A DNA stretch of 64,000 bases. Origin: Heterocephalus glaber. Taxonomy: Eukaryota > Chordata > Mammalia > Rodentia > Bathyergidae. The DNA lies in assembly GCF_000247695.1 (NCBI RefSeq), contig NW_004624781.1:7055521-7119520 (forward strand). Direction: 5' to 3'. The position numbers and the translations under genes were made by a program. Position 1 is the first letter of the stretch. Each line of letters starts with the position of its first letter. Below, piece after piece: positions 1-62,928 of the stretch. The notes below the pieces were generated by a model. That model searched no databases. It was not told where the DNA came from and saw only the letters and a program-made list of their open reading frames with translations.

Positions 1-112
1 GCCCAATATCACCTGGTATCACTCTGTTAGTATGGAGAGCAACCACGGTGTGAACCTAGATCTGTCTGGAGAGCTTTATTTTATTTTTATTTATTTATTT
101 ACTCATTTATTT

Positions 113-585
113 TTGAGGCAGAGTCTCACCATATAGTTCAAGTGGCCCTTGATCTCCCTATGTAGCCCAGGGAGGCCTTGAACTCCCAGTGATCTTGCTG
201 CCTCAGCCTCTGAAATGCTGGGATCACAGGTGTGTGCCACTACACCTGGCTTTAGTAGAGGTTTATTTGGGCTGGGGGGGGGGGGTGTCTGAGGATTGAG
301 CCCGGATCTTTCACACTGAGTTACATCCCCTAACCCATTTAATTATTTTTTTTAATTAAAAAAATTTTTGTTCACTTTTGAGTTTTGCTAAGTTGCCAGC
401 TTGCAATTCAGGCTTCCAAGGTGCTGAGCCTACAAGTGTGTGCCACTACTACATCCAGCTTATTTTTATTCTGAGAGAGGGTCTCATGAAGTCACAAAGT
501 TTCTCAGGCTGAGGTTGAAGTTGTGATCCTCCTGCCTCGGCCTTTCAGAGTGCTGAGATCATGGGTGTGTGCCACCAAGCCGGAC
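113..585 (-). repeat. Cluster of B1 and old ID SINEs, antisense
   Basis: Three B1-type units in minus orientation (about 113-252, 365-462, 463-585) each end in a CACCTGGCT-like 5' head. An old ID remnant (285-337) with TTGAGCCCGGATC lies between the first two. Confidence 0.75.
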
Positions 586-959
586 AGAATCCATTCTTTT
601 AACCTATGGCACCACTGCCTGGAGGTCAGATGCAGCAGGGACTGGCCGGTCTCTGACAGAGGCCCAGTGTGGAAAGTGGTCAGGTTCTCTTCAGCATAGG
701 AGAGCAGAGCTCGACTGCAGACAGCCTAATCCCCTCAAACAGGCCCTGGCTCCCCAGGGGGGGGTTCTTGCTGGGCCTGACCCTGCCTCACTCACATTTA
801 CCTGCTGGCTGCTGTATGAAGACTGTGGCGTTCTGCTCTGTGATTCGTTTCAGCCCTGCCATGTGCTGGACCTTCCCATTTCCCACTGGGTGCCAAGAGA
901 GCGGAGCAGGATATAGAGAGTGAGGCTTTGTCAAGCACACATACAGGAACACAGTGCAG

Positions 960-1050
960 GGGCCAGGGATTTAGCTCAGTGGTTCTGCTGCCTGCCTCAC
1001 AAGCACAAGGACTAGAGTTCAATCCCCGGTACCGCCACCCCCCAAAAAAG
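960..1050 (+). repeat. ID SINE
   Basis: Full-length copy with A box TTTAGCTCAGTGG and B box GAGTTCAATCCCC, ending in a C/A-rich tail. Confidence 0.9.
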
Positions 1051-1489
1051 AACACAGTGCAAGTCTCCAAGGCCTGATGGACTGAGCTCGTAAAGATGCT
1101 ACGAGCCACTTATAGATTCAGTTTATTACTCACACACATGGCAAAGGGAAGAATGCACAAAGGTCTCAGTTGCCTTTGGTTCTTGTCCTCCCTGAAAAAA
1201 GACAAAGCCACAATAAAAGGGGCCAGATGACTGCAAAGTGGGTTGTAGGATTCCCCCATGGATAAACAGCCAATTCTAGATTCCAACGGAAATGGCAAGG
1301 AGAGCAGAAGTGTCTCATGACAGCCTTCCAGGGAGACTGCTTGAGGTCCTCATCAGCCTGGTCCTCTCCTGTTCTGGGAAGATCATAGCTCATCCTGCTA
1401 AGACTCAGACCAGCTTTGGTCCAAGCCTTCGCCCATGGTGCCAACACATCACCTTTCAACATTCTCAGTTTGGTTTGAGGAGGTTTGTT

Positions 1490-1567
1490 TTTGTGCTTGA
1501 GGATCGAACCCAGGGCCTCACACATGCTAAGTGCATGCTCTACCACTGAGCTACCCTGTCCTAAGCC
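1490..1567 (-). repeat. Old ID-type SINE
   Basis: Diverged tRNA-derived copy with ATCGAACCCAGGGC and CTACCACTGAGCTAC. It belongs to the older ID variant (GAGCTAC rather than GAGCTAAAT). Confidence 0.7.
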
Positions 1568-2027
1568 CAGTTTGAGGGTTTGTTGGTTTTCTTTTTCTTT
1601 TTCTTAAGATGGTCTTGCTATTTCAGACAGCTGAGTTATATAGAAATGTGGCAGGCAGTCAGATAGGGCTAGGTCCTTGAGAGAGTCAAGACAAAAGTGA
1701 AACACACAACAGCTGCGGCCTGAGACGTATCAGTTGGAAACCTGGGGTCAAGATAAAGACAAGACGGTCAAAACCACATACTTCCTCAAAGAACAAACAC
1801 TGGGCCTGATGAATCCTAGATAGATGTCAGTCATCCCAGCGGGTGACCAGGGACTCTGGACCCACCACTTCATAGGAGAATCTTTGTTCTTTCCATCCAT
1901 GCTTGTTATGTGACTTGTTGCCCAATTGGACCACCATTACCTAAGCGTATACTTGTAACCTTATTGGTTGTTCATGGCTGTAGCTCACATTGCAACCACT
2001 TGGTTTTGCTCTATAAAACTCCTCTGT

Positions 2028-2125
2028 AGGGCTGGGGATTTAGCTCAGTGGCACTGCACTTACCTCGCAAGTACAAGGTCCTGAGTTCTATCTCCAGTAC
2101 TGCAAAAACCAAAAACAACAACAAA
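2028..2125 (+). repeat. ID SINE inside the LTR
   Basis: Copy of the GTGGCACTGCAC...AAGGTCCTGAGTT variant, with an A-rich tail interrupted by C. Confidence 0.88.
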
Positions 2126-2202
2126 AACTGTAAAGTGGGGTGCCTGGCTACCCTCTCGGGTCCCCTCCTGCCCCTCAGGAGCTTTCCTATCAATAAATAC
2201 CT

Positions 2203-2265
2203 TCCTCTGCTGCCTGCCTCGAAAGCCCAAGGACCTGAGTTCGATCCCCGGTACCAAGAAAAACA
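2203..2265 (+). repeat. 5'-truncated ID SINE inside the LTR
   Basis: Only the 3' two thirds (CTGCCTGCCTCG through CCCCGGTACC) are present. Confidence 0.8.
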
Positions 2266-2399
2266 AAAATCTTCCTGCTCTTAACCTCTATTGTTCCTAC
2301 AATTCATTCTTCGATTTTTAGAGAACAAGAAGTTAGCATATCATACAGCTAACAGGTTGGAAGATATATTTCATATTTCATTTCCAGTACTACTTCCTG

Positions 2400-2651
2400 T
2401 ATCATTGCTTTGTAATTCAGGTTGGCCTTGAACTGACTGTGCAGCCCAGGCTGGCCAGGAACTTATGGTGATCCTCGTGCCTCAACCTCCTGAGTGCTGG
2501 GATTACAGGCATGTGCCACCATGCCTGGCTTGTTTGAAGGTTTTTAAAGCCTGCTGTAAGGCCAGGGATTTAGCTCAGTGGTTTCGCCGCCTGCTACGCA
2601 AGCACAAGGACCTGAGTTCAATCCCTGGTACCAAAAAAAAAAAAAAAAAAA
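2400..2651. repeat. B1 (minus) followed by ID (plus)
   Basis: B1 in minus orientation spans about 2400-2531. An ID in plus orientation (2559-2651) has a TGCTACGCAAG core and a 19-base A tail. Confidence 0.85.
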
Positions 2652-2679
2652 GCCTGCTTAGAGGGAGAAAATAAAAACC

Positions 2680-2960
2680 AAGAAGCCTGAATCCAAATAC
2701 CAGTCCATAATTAGCTGTATGATTTAATCAAGCCTTTTACCTCTCTTGGACTCTTTAAAAATCTATGAAATCATTTGATTTTTATTTTGTTTGCTTTTCA
2801 GGGGGACGGCTCTATTTTATTAGGATGTGAACTGCACTAAGCCAAGGATGCTGTCCTTTTCTCTCACTATCTGTATCCCTAGTGCTTGGAACAGTGACAG
2901 CACAGGGTGGAGATTCAGAACTCACGTGGGTGAATGAAACGAGGCATGGCGCTCTCACTG
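2680..2960. repeat. Ancient MIR and L2-like remnants
   Basis: 2680-2780 resembles MIR (AGCTGTATGATTTAATCAAG... TTTACCTCTC). 2850-2940 resembles an L2 3' end (TATCTGTATCCCTAGTGCTTGG). Both are diverged. Confidence 0.45.
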
Positions 2961-3430
2961 TGTTTTGTACAGAAAGCCTTAAAATCTGCTCTCGGGTCAT
3001 GACACATTCGCAGGGGCTGCCCAGAGAAAATGACTGACTGTTCTTTCAAGTTCAGCTCTAAAAAGCCTGCAGGAAGGCTCACTAAACCACAGAGTGAATA
3101 ACGACATCCTGTGAGGCAGAACACGGTACCCAAATGGATCTTTTATTAGTGCTATTAAAATAAATCCCAGTGACACAGAGCTGTGACGCACGCTCTTTGT
3201 AATAATAGAAAACAGGGGAGGGCTAGCTTTTCCACCGTTTTTTTCCACACCTACTACTTCTCCAGTCACCTCCTTAGACTCTTTCTCCTTCTCTTCACCA
3301 ATGCATAGGGCAGACTAGGAAAGAAATTGGTCAAGGGACTTGTTTCTGATTCTGACTGTAACAAGTCACCCTGAGCCCTCCTTTTTGTCATTTTTCTGTG
3401 TTTTCTTTAACTGCAATTGAGAATGACTAT

Positions 3431-3469
<39 letters not shown>
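3431..3469 (+). repeat. (TG)n microsatellite
   Basis: Near-perfect TG dinucleotide run. Confidence 0.95.
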
Positions 3470-3472
<3 letters not shown>

Positions 3473-3649
3473 GGGATTGAACCCACAATCTTTACATTAA
3501 ACTACACCCCCAGCTTTTTAAATTTTTATTTCTTTGAGTCAGGGCCTTGCTAAATCACCATGTACCCCAGGCTGGTCTTGACTTAGTGATCCTCCTGCCT
3601 CAGCCTCCCAGAGTGCAGGGATTATAGGTATGCATCACTATGCTGGACT
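3470..3649 (-). repeat. Old ID then B1, minus orientation
   Basis: An old ID remnant (3470-3516) precedes a B1 copy (3530-3649). Such ID/B1 pairs recur throughout the window. Confidence 0.7.
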
Positions 3650-3944
3650 GTTACATCCCTTTTACAAATAGAGGTACCATGGCCCAAAGAGACCGCCATA
3701 CTGAAGATCACATATACAGATGGGTTTCTTTCAGCCACTGCTATGTGGTACTCAGGACCCCAAGGTTGTAGTCCCTTTTATCTCTAGATCTTTCCCACGA
3801 AGGAACAAGCATTTTTGCCTGGTTTTGTCCCCTGCTGTATCCCAGCCTCTACAGTTCAGCCTGAATTATTACATCGACAAGGATTTTTGGCTGCCTTCAG
3901 CAGGCACTCAATACACATATGTGGGGTTGTTTTTGTGTTTTTTT

Positions 3945-4019
3945 GTTACCGGGGATCGAACTCCGGTCCTTGCACTTGCGCAGCAGGCAGCGAAACCACT
4001 GAGCTAAATCCCTGGCCCT
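3945..4019 (-). repeat. ID SINE with target-site duplication
   Basis: The GCGCAGCAGG variant (TGCTGCGC when read in plus). Flanks CTCAATACACATAT and CTCAATACATATAC are a slightly diverged duplication. Confidence 0.92.
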
Positions 4020-4055
4020 CAATACATATACGCTGAGTGGGGGAAAAAATGATTA

Positions 4056-4182
4056 GAACTGAGTGTGGTGGTGCACGCCTGTAACCCCAGCATTTGGGAA
4101 GGTGAGGCAGGAGGATCCCCACAAATTCGAACCTAGCCTGAGCTACACAGCAAGACTCTCACTCAAAAAAAAATTTTTTTTT
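4056..4182 (+). repeat. B1 SINE
   Basis: GAGTGTGGTGGTGCACGCCT head to an A-rich tail. It abuts the left edge of the CpG island. Confidence 0.85.
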
Positions 4183-4449
4183 AAATGAATGATTAGCGAG
4201 CGGCGCACCGCAACTCCTCCTGGGACTTTGAGGAAGTCTCGGCCCCTCCCCTGATTTCTTCTCTAGCCAGCTTCGGGTGGCCTTCCCGCGTCCCCGTCTC
4301 TCCTCCCGCCAATAGGCGGCACTGGGGTGACCAGCGAAGCTCAGCAGGCAGCGGCATCCTTCTTGGTGCAGCTGCGCCTCCCCAACCGGAGGGCGGGGTT
4401 CGAGGAACCGGAAGTGCCGGGGCCCCTGCACCCGCCACCGCCTTAAAGT

Positions 4450-4615
4450 ACCGAGTCCACCACCTTTAAGTATCACGTCCGCCGCTGGGGCCGCGGCCGG
4501 CGCCGCCGCCGAGGAAGCTGCTATATCCCGGACGGGAGCGAAGGCGGCGCGGCATGAAGCGGCGCAGGCCCGCTCCGTAGCGCGTCGGGACGGTCCGGGC
4601 GGGGCCGGGGGGAAG
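4450..4615 (+). other. DPP8: Candidate DPP8 first untranslated exon
   Basis: Inferred from position inside the CpG island and a plausible donor GGAAG/GTGCAG at 4615/4616. The 5' end is not determined by the sequence. Other donors in the island are possible. Confidence 0.4.
4554..4580 (+). other. Short upstream ORF in the DPP8 leader
   Basis: An ATG at 4554 opens an 8-codon ORF (MKRRRPAP) that closes at TAG 4578-4580, inside the presumed first exon. If transcribed it could dampen initiation at the downstream ATG. Its presence in the mRNA depends on where transcription starts. Confidence 0.4.
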
Positions 4616-5107
4616 GTGCAGTATCCGCCCCCTCTCCTCGCCTCGTCCGCGAGGCCTGGGCCGCGGCCCCCGGGCCCTGTGGGTCTCCGAGCAGCTGCCC
4701 GCGCGTCCCCCGGCCGCCGGCTCCGCTGCTGCTCGCGCGGGGCCCGGCGTCGGCGCAGCCGCCCGGCCGGAAGAGGAAGCGGCGGCGGCGCGGCTCCTAG
4801 GCGGCAGCAACGTCCGCAGGCGCTGGTGCTGCCCCCCGGCTGCCGGGTCCGCGAGGTCCGACCCTCGCGGGGTGGGGCGGCCGCTACAGAGGGCATTCGG
4901 GCCCTGATTTCCTCCTCTCCCCGCTGATGTTCTCTTCACCCACTGCTTTACTCTAGGTGATTCCGTGCCTGTCACTGCCCGCTGCAGGACACTTTCCTGT
5001 CCAACCTCCCCAAGCGCTTTCTTCCCTAAGACTCGGTGTCCCTCCAGCCCCTTCTCAACGTTCTCTGCTGCCCCTCTCTCCCTCATTCACAGCTTTTTGA
5101 GATCTTC

Positions 5108-5261
5108 CCCTCTTTTTTCTTTCTTTCTTTCTTTCTTTCTTTCTTTTTTTGTAAGGCAGAATCTCCCTCTGTAGTTCAGGCTGGTCTTGAGCTCGGGGCA
5201 ATCCTCCTGACCCAGCCTCCCAAATGCTGGGATTACAGCCGTGCGCCACCACACTGGGCCC
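5108..5261 (-). repeat. (TTTC)n tract and B1 SINE
   Basis: A TTTC tract (5108-5146), the expanded A tail read on the other strand, leads into a minus B1 (5150-5261). Confidence 0.88.
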
Positions 5262-5749
5262 AAGATCTTCATCCCACTCTGATTAAAATGAATTTCTGAA
5301 CTGGCTGTGGACCCTGAAGCATGGAATGCCAGGCTTCAGTGAGGCGAAGGATGATTAAGAGTCCTTTAATTAAAAAATTGTGGAATGCTGTTGGAATGGG
5401 CCCAAACCCAAGAGTCCTGGAGCATTTTATATCCCGAAGTGCTTCTGACTGAGAGGCTTAGTGCCAAGGAATGGTGTCTTGCTGTCTTTGCCTGATTTTT
5501 GCCGTGCCGATACAGTCTCACTAATTTCCCTCTCCTTGCCACTTTTCTCACCACATCTCCATCACCTACTTGAACTGTGGGAACCCAGGAGTAAGACTGA
5601 TAGCAAAGTAATAGGTGTGATGAAAGATTTTTCTAAAATAGAATTTCAGCAAGGTTAAAGAAGAGTTAACTACTTCAGTTATTCTCAGAGTATTGAAGCA
5701 AGAAAAAGAAGGCAGGAGAGATGCACTTAAAGTGAATAAATCAATAGAA
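5262..5749. other. Unique intron sequence
   Basis: No repeat, exon-like ORF or splice-flanked segment was recognised in this part of the first DPP8 intron. Confidence 0.5.
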
Positions 5750-5900
5750 CTTTTTTTTTTTGAGACAGGGTCTCGGTGTGTAGTTCAGGCTGGCCTTGAA
5801 CCCAGCTATGTACTGACGGCTGGCCTCACACTCCTGGTAATCCTCCTGCCTCGGTTGCCTGAGTGCTGGGATTACAGGCATGTACCACCACACCTGGCTA
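5750..5900 (-). repeat. B1 SINE
   Basis: Full copy with the internal duplication (TAGTTCAGGCTGGCC... TGGCCTCACAC). Confidence 0.92.
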
Positions 5901-6159
5901 GATCATTATTTAATCAAAAATCTTAAAGTTTTAAATTCAAATTCTTGCCCTTACTGCAAGGATGGCCTGTCATTCTTGTTTCCCCTGAGTTGATTCTGTC
6001 TGTAAACAACTTGCTATAACATGATAAAAGACAGGAACGTGAGTATGCACAGAAATAAATGATAGCTACCATTTTTTTAAGTTTTTGCTGTAGATACTAA
6101 CCTCATTTTGGGGTCGTATATCCTTTTGTATCTGTATGTCTTACGGTTTTTTGTTTTCT

Positions 6160-6689
6160 GTTACTGGGGACTGAACTCCAGACCTTGCGCTTTTGAGGCA
6201 CGTGCCAGAACCACTGAGCTAAATCCCCAGCCCTTTTATGCTATTTTTTTTCAGTTCTGCAGATTGAACCCCAGGGCCTTTGCACTAATGTACATCTCTG
6301 GCCCCCTGCCTTTTTTTTTGTTGTTCCAGGGATTGAACTCAGGACCTTGTGCTTGCAGGTATTGTGCCACTGAGCTAAATCCTTGGCTAGGGCTTTTTTT
6401 ATTTCTTATTTTGAACCAGGATTTCATTAAATCACTAAATTGACCAGATGTAGCTCAAACTTGGAGTCCTCCTTCCTAGGTCTTGCAGTGCTGTGTTTAC
6501 AGGCATGCACCACCACATCTGGTTATCTGGCTTTTTAAAATTCTTTGGAGACAGGTGTCTCACTATATAGTTTAGGCTCACCTTGAACTCATTCTGTAGC
6601 CCATGCTGGCCTCGTGCTCACAGTGAACCTCTTGCCTCAGCCTCCCAAGTGCTGAGATTAAAGGTGTGCACACACACCCCCCCAGCTTG
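6160..6689 (-). repeat. Cluster of three IDs and two B1 units, all minus
   Basis: IDs at 6160-6234, 6252-6305 (degenerate) and 6320-6388; B1-like units at 6405-6526 and 6543-6689. Serial insertion into A tails explains the tandem layout. Confidence 0.8.
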
Positions 6690-7006
6690 GTTTACTTTTT
6701 AAATCAAGCCCTTTCATGATTTTCCTCTTCATGTATGTCTAGGCTTAAAGACTTAATCTATGATTAGGGTGTTCTTTTGCGTAAATTGAGCTCTTCATCT
6801 CTGCAAAAACTTTTAGTATTTTGATAATGCAAATTGCAGATATAAAGGAATTTAGGTGACATATTACACCAGAAAGAATTCTATGTCAGTTGTAGGTATA
6901 GTTTGGGACTTTTTAGATGTAATCTTTTTTGACTACATATGGTCCATTTTACTGTAATGTTGATCATCTTACATCTTACATCTTATTTCATTATCTTGGT
7001 GAACAG

Positions 7007-7143
7007 GATTGGATGGTGAGAAAAGGACAGATTCCTGTGAGAAGAGAGCAGGATGAGCAGAACGATCCATACTTGAAGTTGGGTCCCTTGAAAATGATCT
7101 CTTTGAGTGTGGAAGAGATCTGAACAGATGAAAATACAATCAG
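7007..7143 (+). other. DPP8: DPP8 second leader exon / alternative N-terminus exon
   Basis: The donor CAG/GTAGGC at 7143/7144 is clear. The 3' part reads in frame into the exon at 9451 and matches the N-terminal extension of the long (898-residue) human isoform. Here the codon in the position of that isoform's ATG is GTG (7107-7109), directly after an in-frame TGA (7104-7106). The next in-frame ATG (7128-7130) would give an 11-residue extension, MKIQSGKCN before MAAAM. The acceptor GAACAG at 7001-7006 is weak, so the 5' edge is uncertain. Confidence 0.65.
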
Positions 7144-8990
7144 GTAGGCATTGGGAAGGGTCGTAAGTGAAGAGTTGGGTGGGGCCATGAAATACATGCA
7201 CTATGTTGACAATGTATGCTGACCCTAGAAAATTCAGGCTATATATTTTGAGTATTTGTATATGAGGTGTGAGCAAATTCTGGAAGATAATTCACGTATA
7301 CACTTGGATAAGTCACATAGTATCAGATCTGTCCTAGAAAAGTCAGAATAAACTGACTAGATGTACAGAGTGGTAGACAGTGTGTGTGCATGTGCAGGGA
7401 GAAACAGTCCAGGGACCTAATGCGGTTGTGGAATACCAGATAGTTTTACTTAAATATAAACTAATGCAACTTTTACATAGTTAACTTATAAAGTGTGGCA
7501 TTAAGGCTTAGGAAGTCTTTCAACTGGGATTCTCATTTCAAAAAAGAGGTTCTAAATTCACCAAAAGGAAATGAGCCTTTCTTCTTTTACTTGTCCCTCA
7601 CTTCATTAGATAGAAAACTAGGTTCATTGTCACGTTTGGTAGAAAGTAGACCTCCACTAGCTCTTAGATGGGCAAGCACAGCATTACCTCAAACTGCCAC
7701 TTAATCCCCATGTCCTGCATACCAGGTGAGCGACTTGATTCTCTGCTGAACTATTGTGGATTTTAATGTTGAAGATAAATATCCAACAGTGATAATATTG
7801 CAGCTATATCTCATGTAACTAATGAGTTTTCTAGCTGCCTTTGCAACTGTTACCTTGAAAATGGTAGCAAGAAGAGTGATACTTTGGGCACACAGTTCAG
7901 TCTATTTGCATGCTAGTAATGCACAATTCACAGGCCACACAAGCTAATAACTCTGTCTGTGAAAGTTACTTCTTACTGTGAGTTCATGTTAACCGCAAAA
8001 TAGAGCTTTAAAAAAAGACATCATCTTAAGCATACACCCATATATCAATTTCTGTTCTAGAAGCTGATAATAATTATGTGAAATTTGGTTACAGAAGTGC
8101 AGTTTAGCTTATCTCCAAGTTCACACTTGTTTTCTACACCAGTTAGTTGAAAAAGAGCAGTTTTTTTCACTTTTTATGTTGCTGCTTTTTGGTAGTGTCA
8201 TGAATTATGCATGTCAGAATCTCACATTTTATGACAACTTTTTATTTCATACTTTAAGTTATATTTAAATATTGGAAAAGATAAAGGAAAAATATGTCTA
8301 CTAGATTTGTAAAGTACACATTAGTACATGAGAGTAATACTTAGGGGATTGAACTGATAAATTGGGTTCAAACTTTTATCAAAATATTGTTGATACAAAC
8401 ATTAAATACTTCAACTACTTCAGCTAATTAAAGCCACTTAGTGTCTTTTACTTTGAAACAGTGTAAGTTATATAATGAGCAATAATGGTCAAGCAAGTTT
8501 ACTTCAATACTGAGTCACTGCAAGTGTTACATGATAATTATATCTAGTCAGAGAAAGACTCAGACATTTACCAGCCAGGTAAGTGTTTCATTGTTTGGAG
8601 TTATCTTTAAAAGGAAACAATTACACCCCCCCCGGGGGGGGGGGTAAGTGCCCTAGGAAGGTCATTACAAGTACATGGCTTGTGACAATGTTATTACTGT
8701 TCTACTTGGTTGAGATTATTCCTCTTAGCTAGGGAAATCACATTTGTCAAAGGTGCTACATTCCTAAATGCAGCAACACTTAACTCCATTGGCACATTGA
8801 GCTTCACTCTTGAGGCACTCTTAGCTGGAGCATAACAGCCAGCTGGCACACAGCCCATTTCCTTCCAGTGTGGGAAAGAAAAAAGAATTTTGGCAGGAGA
8901 TACCTAAGGAGAGCCTTTTATAAAAATTCCCAAAAGGATTTCTAGTCACTGTGAAATTGACATGACCTCAGTTTTTTTTTTTTTATAACC
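7144..8990. other. Unique intron sequence, AT-rich
   Basis: No recent SINE in about 1.85 kb, the longest young-SINE-free stretch in the 5' half. The only oddity is the C8G11 run at 8626-8644. No coding exon was recognised. Confidence 0.5.
8626..8644. repeat. C8G11 palindromic homopolymer junction
   Basis: Eight C followed directly by eleven G, in otherwise AT-rich unique sequence. Confidence 0.9.
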
Positions 8991-9042
8991 TCAGTTTTTT
9001 AAAATGTCATTTTAAAAAATCATTTTTTTATTTTTTATTTTT

Positions 9043-9270
9043 TTGGTACCAGGGATCAAACTCGGGTCCTTGCACTTTCGAGGCAGGCGGCGGAACTACT
9101 GAGCTAAATCCCCGGCCCTGTTTATTTACTTTTGAGACAGGGTCTTGCTATGTAGTTCAGGCTGACTTTGAACTCACTACGTAGCCCAGTCTGGCCTCGA
9201 ACTCATGGCAATCCTCTTGCCTCAGCCTCCCAAGTGCTGAGATTACAGAGGTATGCAACCATCCCTGACC
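9043..9270 (-). repeat. ID inserted in the tail of a B1; shared target duplication
   Basis: ID 9043-9117 and B1 9130-9270, both minus. AAAATGTCATTTTAA at 9001 recurs as AAAATGTCATTTTTAA after the B1, so one duplication encloses both. Confidence 0.9.
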
Positions 9271-9461
9271 TAAAATGTCATTTTTAAGCAGCGCAGAGAA
9301 GGGGGAGCTATTGGTTTCTTACTACATCTCACTGCAGCTGTGCTGGAAAGAATTTTTCTTGGTTTTGTTTTGTTTTTTGGCCTGTCAAACTACCCTCCTG
9401 ACACTGTGGAAGACAGCCCTCTGAGCAGCTTCATGTGCCTTGTTTTCTAGGAAAATGCAAC

Positions 9462-61586
<52,125 letters not shown>

Positions 61587-62677
61587 TTGTGTCCTGTGTA
61601 GAACTCTGGTATACACTGGCTGTTTAACCAAACGAGGTTTAGTCAGTAGAGAACACGGAATCGATCATCAGATTTTGGTACCCGTCACATAACATCTTCT
61701 GAAAGTGAATTTGGTGCCATGCAGGCATCTGCAGCTTGTGAATAGCACTGTAATACCTTAACCATACACACAGACACACACACACAACTGAGTGATACTG
61801 ATTTCTAAGGGATCCAGCAATACCATGAAAATTACTGAAAGAAATAAGACATTAGCACCACATGTCCATACTTTCCTATTTTCACTTTTTAATAGCATTA
61901 TAAACCTCATGGACTTAATTAGTGTATTTTTACAGTATACTTCTGAGTTTGCTCAAATATGATCTTAGTGATCAGTTTGGTTCATTTCCAGAATCTCTGA
62001 CTAGTTACAGATTTGATAGCACTTAAGTGTAATGAATACCTTATGCTTCATTGCTTGGGATATATCCAGCATGTTAAGACTAATCACTGTTAAATCTCTG
62101 ATTTAACCAGTTAATGATTTTTCAAGGATAACTTAGCGGCCTCCTAAACATACTTATTTTGGCTTTGACCAGTTTTTAGCCAATTTAAACTGTATTTAGT
62201 ATAAATACTTCTCATTTTTCTTTGATGATATGACAGAATGGATTTTTTTCCTTTCTCATAAAGGCAAGTGACTGTATATGTAGCATGGATTTAATTAGTT
62301 TTATAATGTTGATAATTACAGGCAGAAAAGATTTAATCAAATGATTAGAGAGCTTAAATATTTGCAGGCAAGGCATCTCCTTCCCCCTTACCCTTCAGGA
62401 AAAGAAAAAAGTACAGATTTACTCAAATTCAGAAAATTTAGGGCCAGTTTCCATTTGATGTTTCCTTGTTAAAACACACCAGTGTTTTAGGGAGGTGGAA
62501 GAGAATCACAGTAGGGTGGGGAGGGAGAGGGAGAGGAGGCGCCAAGGGTCTGCTTAAGAACTAAGCAGAAGTATTTTCAACAAAAACAGCCATGAAACAC
62601 ATTGGGGAAGTAAAATTTAAACTCCTAGAATGTTAGTTAAGGAAACCAGAATTGCAGTCTTTTTTTTTTTTTTTTTT

Positions 62678-62752
62678 GGTACCGGGGATTGAACTTGGAT
62701 CCTGGCGATTTTGAGGCAGGTGGTGGAACCACTGAGCTAAATCCCCGGCCCA
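62678..62752 (-). repeat. ID SINE in the DPP8 3' UTR
   Basis: Antisense copy with a 19-base T run (its A tail). Flanks ATTGCAGTCTTTT and AAATCAGTCTTTT suggest a target duplication. Confidence 0.94.
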
Positions 62753-62922
62753 AGAAATCAGTCTTTTAACCCAGCTGCAGACTAACATTATTCAGGGGAA
62801 TAAAGTTCCATAGAGTTATAATTCCAATTTTTATGGTTTTTTCCTTCAATTTTAGAAACCTTACATATTTAAACTTTATCCTTCTTAAATTATTGAATGT
62901 AACTTGGATATTGTGAGCTTAA

Positions 62923-62928
62923 AATAAA
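62923..62928 (+). terminator. DPP8: Candidate proximal polyadenylation signal AATAAA
   Basis: The hexamer sits in TTAAAATAAAAAGG, with T-rich and TGTT-containing sequence about 20-60 bases downstream. A second AATAAA at 62799-62804 has a less favourable context. Confidence 0.5.

Larger units (their letters stand above)
1647..2301 (+). mobile_element. Probable solo LTR of an endogenous retrovirus, with two ID insertions
   Basis: The stretch starts TGTGGCAGG and ends CTACA, has a TATA-like CTATAAAAC (2011-2019), then a GGGTGCCTGGCTACCC segment and AATAAA (2192-2197): the U3-R-U5 order of an LTR. IDs interrupt it after the TATA box (2028 onward) and after the AATAAA (2203 onward). No internal retroviral region is present. 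No clear target-site duplication was found, so the ends are approximate. Confidence 0.55.
4200..4930 (+). promoter_or_regulatory. DPP8: CpG island, probable DPP8 promoter
   Basis: This stretch is strongly GC-rich and dense in CpG, unlike the AT-rich flanks. It lies upstream of and in the same orientation as DPP8. Visible sites are a CCAAT box (4309-4313), a GC box GGGCGGGG (4391-4398) and an ETS/GABPA-type ACCGGAAGTG (4407-4416). There is no TATA box. Transcription is expected to start downstream of these, about 4430-4550 (inference). The island is repeat-free, while B1 and ID copies flank it on both sides. A divergent transcript on the other strand is possible but has no direct support. Confidence 0.8.

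Noticed and set aside
1166..1546. 126-codon minus-strand ORF
   Set aside because: It overlaps an ID copy at one end and has no recognisable domain or promoter.
4159..4896. Long (245-codon) minus-strand open frame across the CpG island
   Set aside because: High GC removes stop codons by chance. The translation is low-complexity Arg/Ala/Pro, several frames are open at once, and no family is recognisable.
5036..5299. Small ORFs with CWDYR.PPH-type peptides
   Set aside because: Translation of minus-oriented B1 SINEs.
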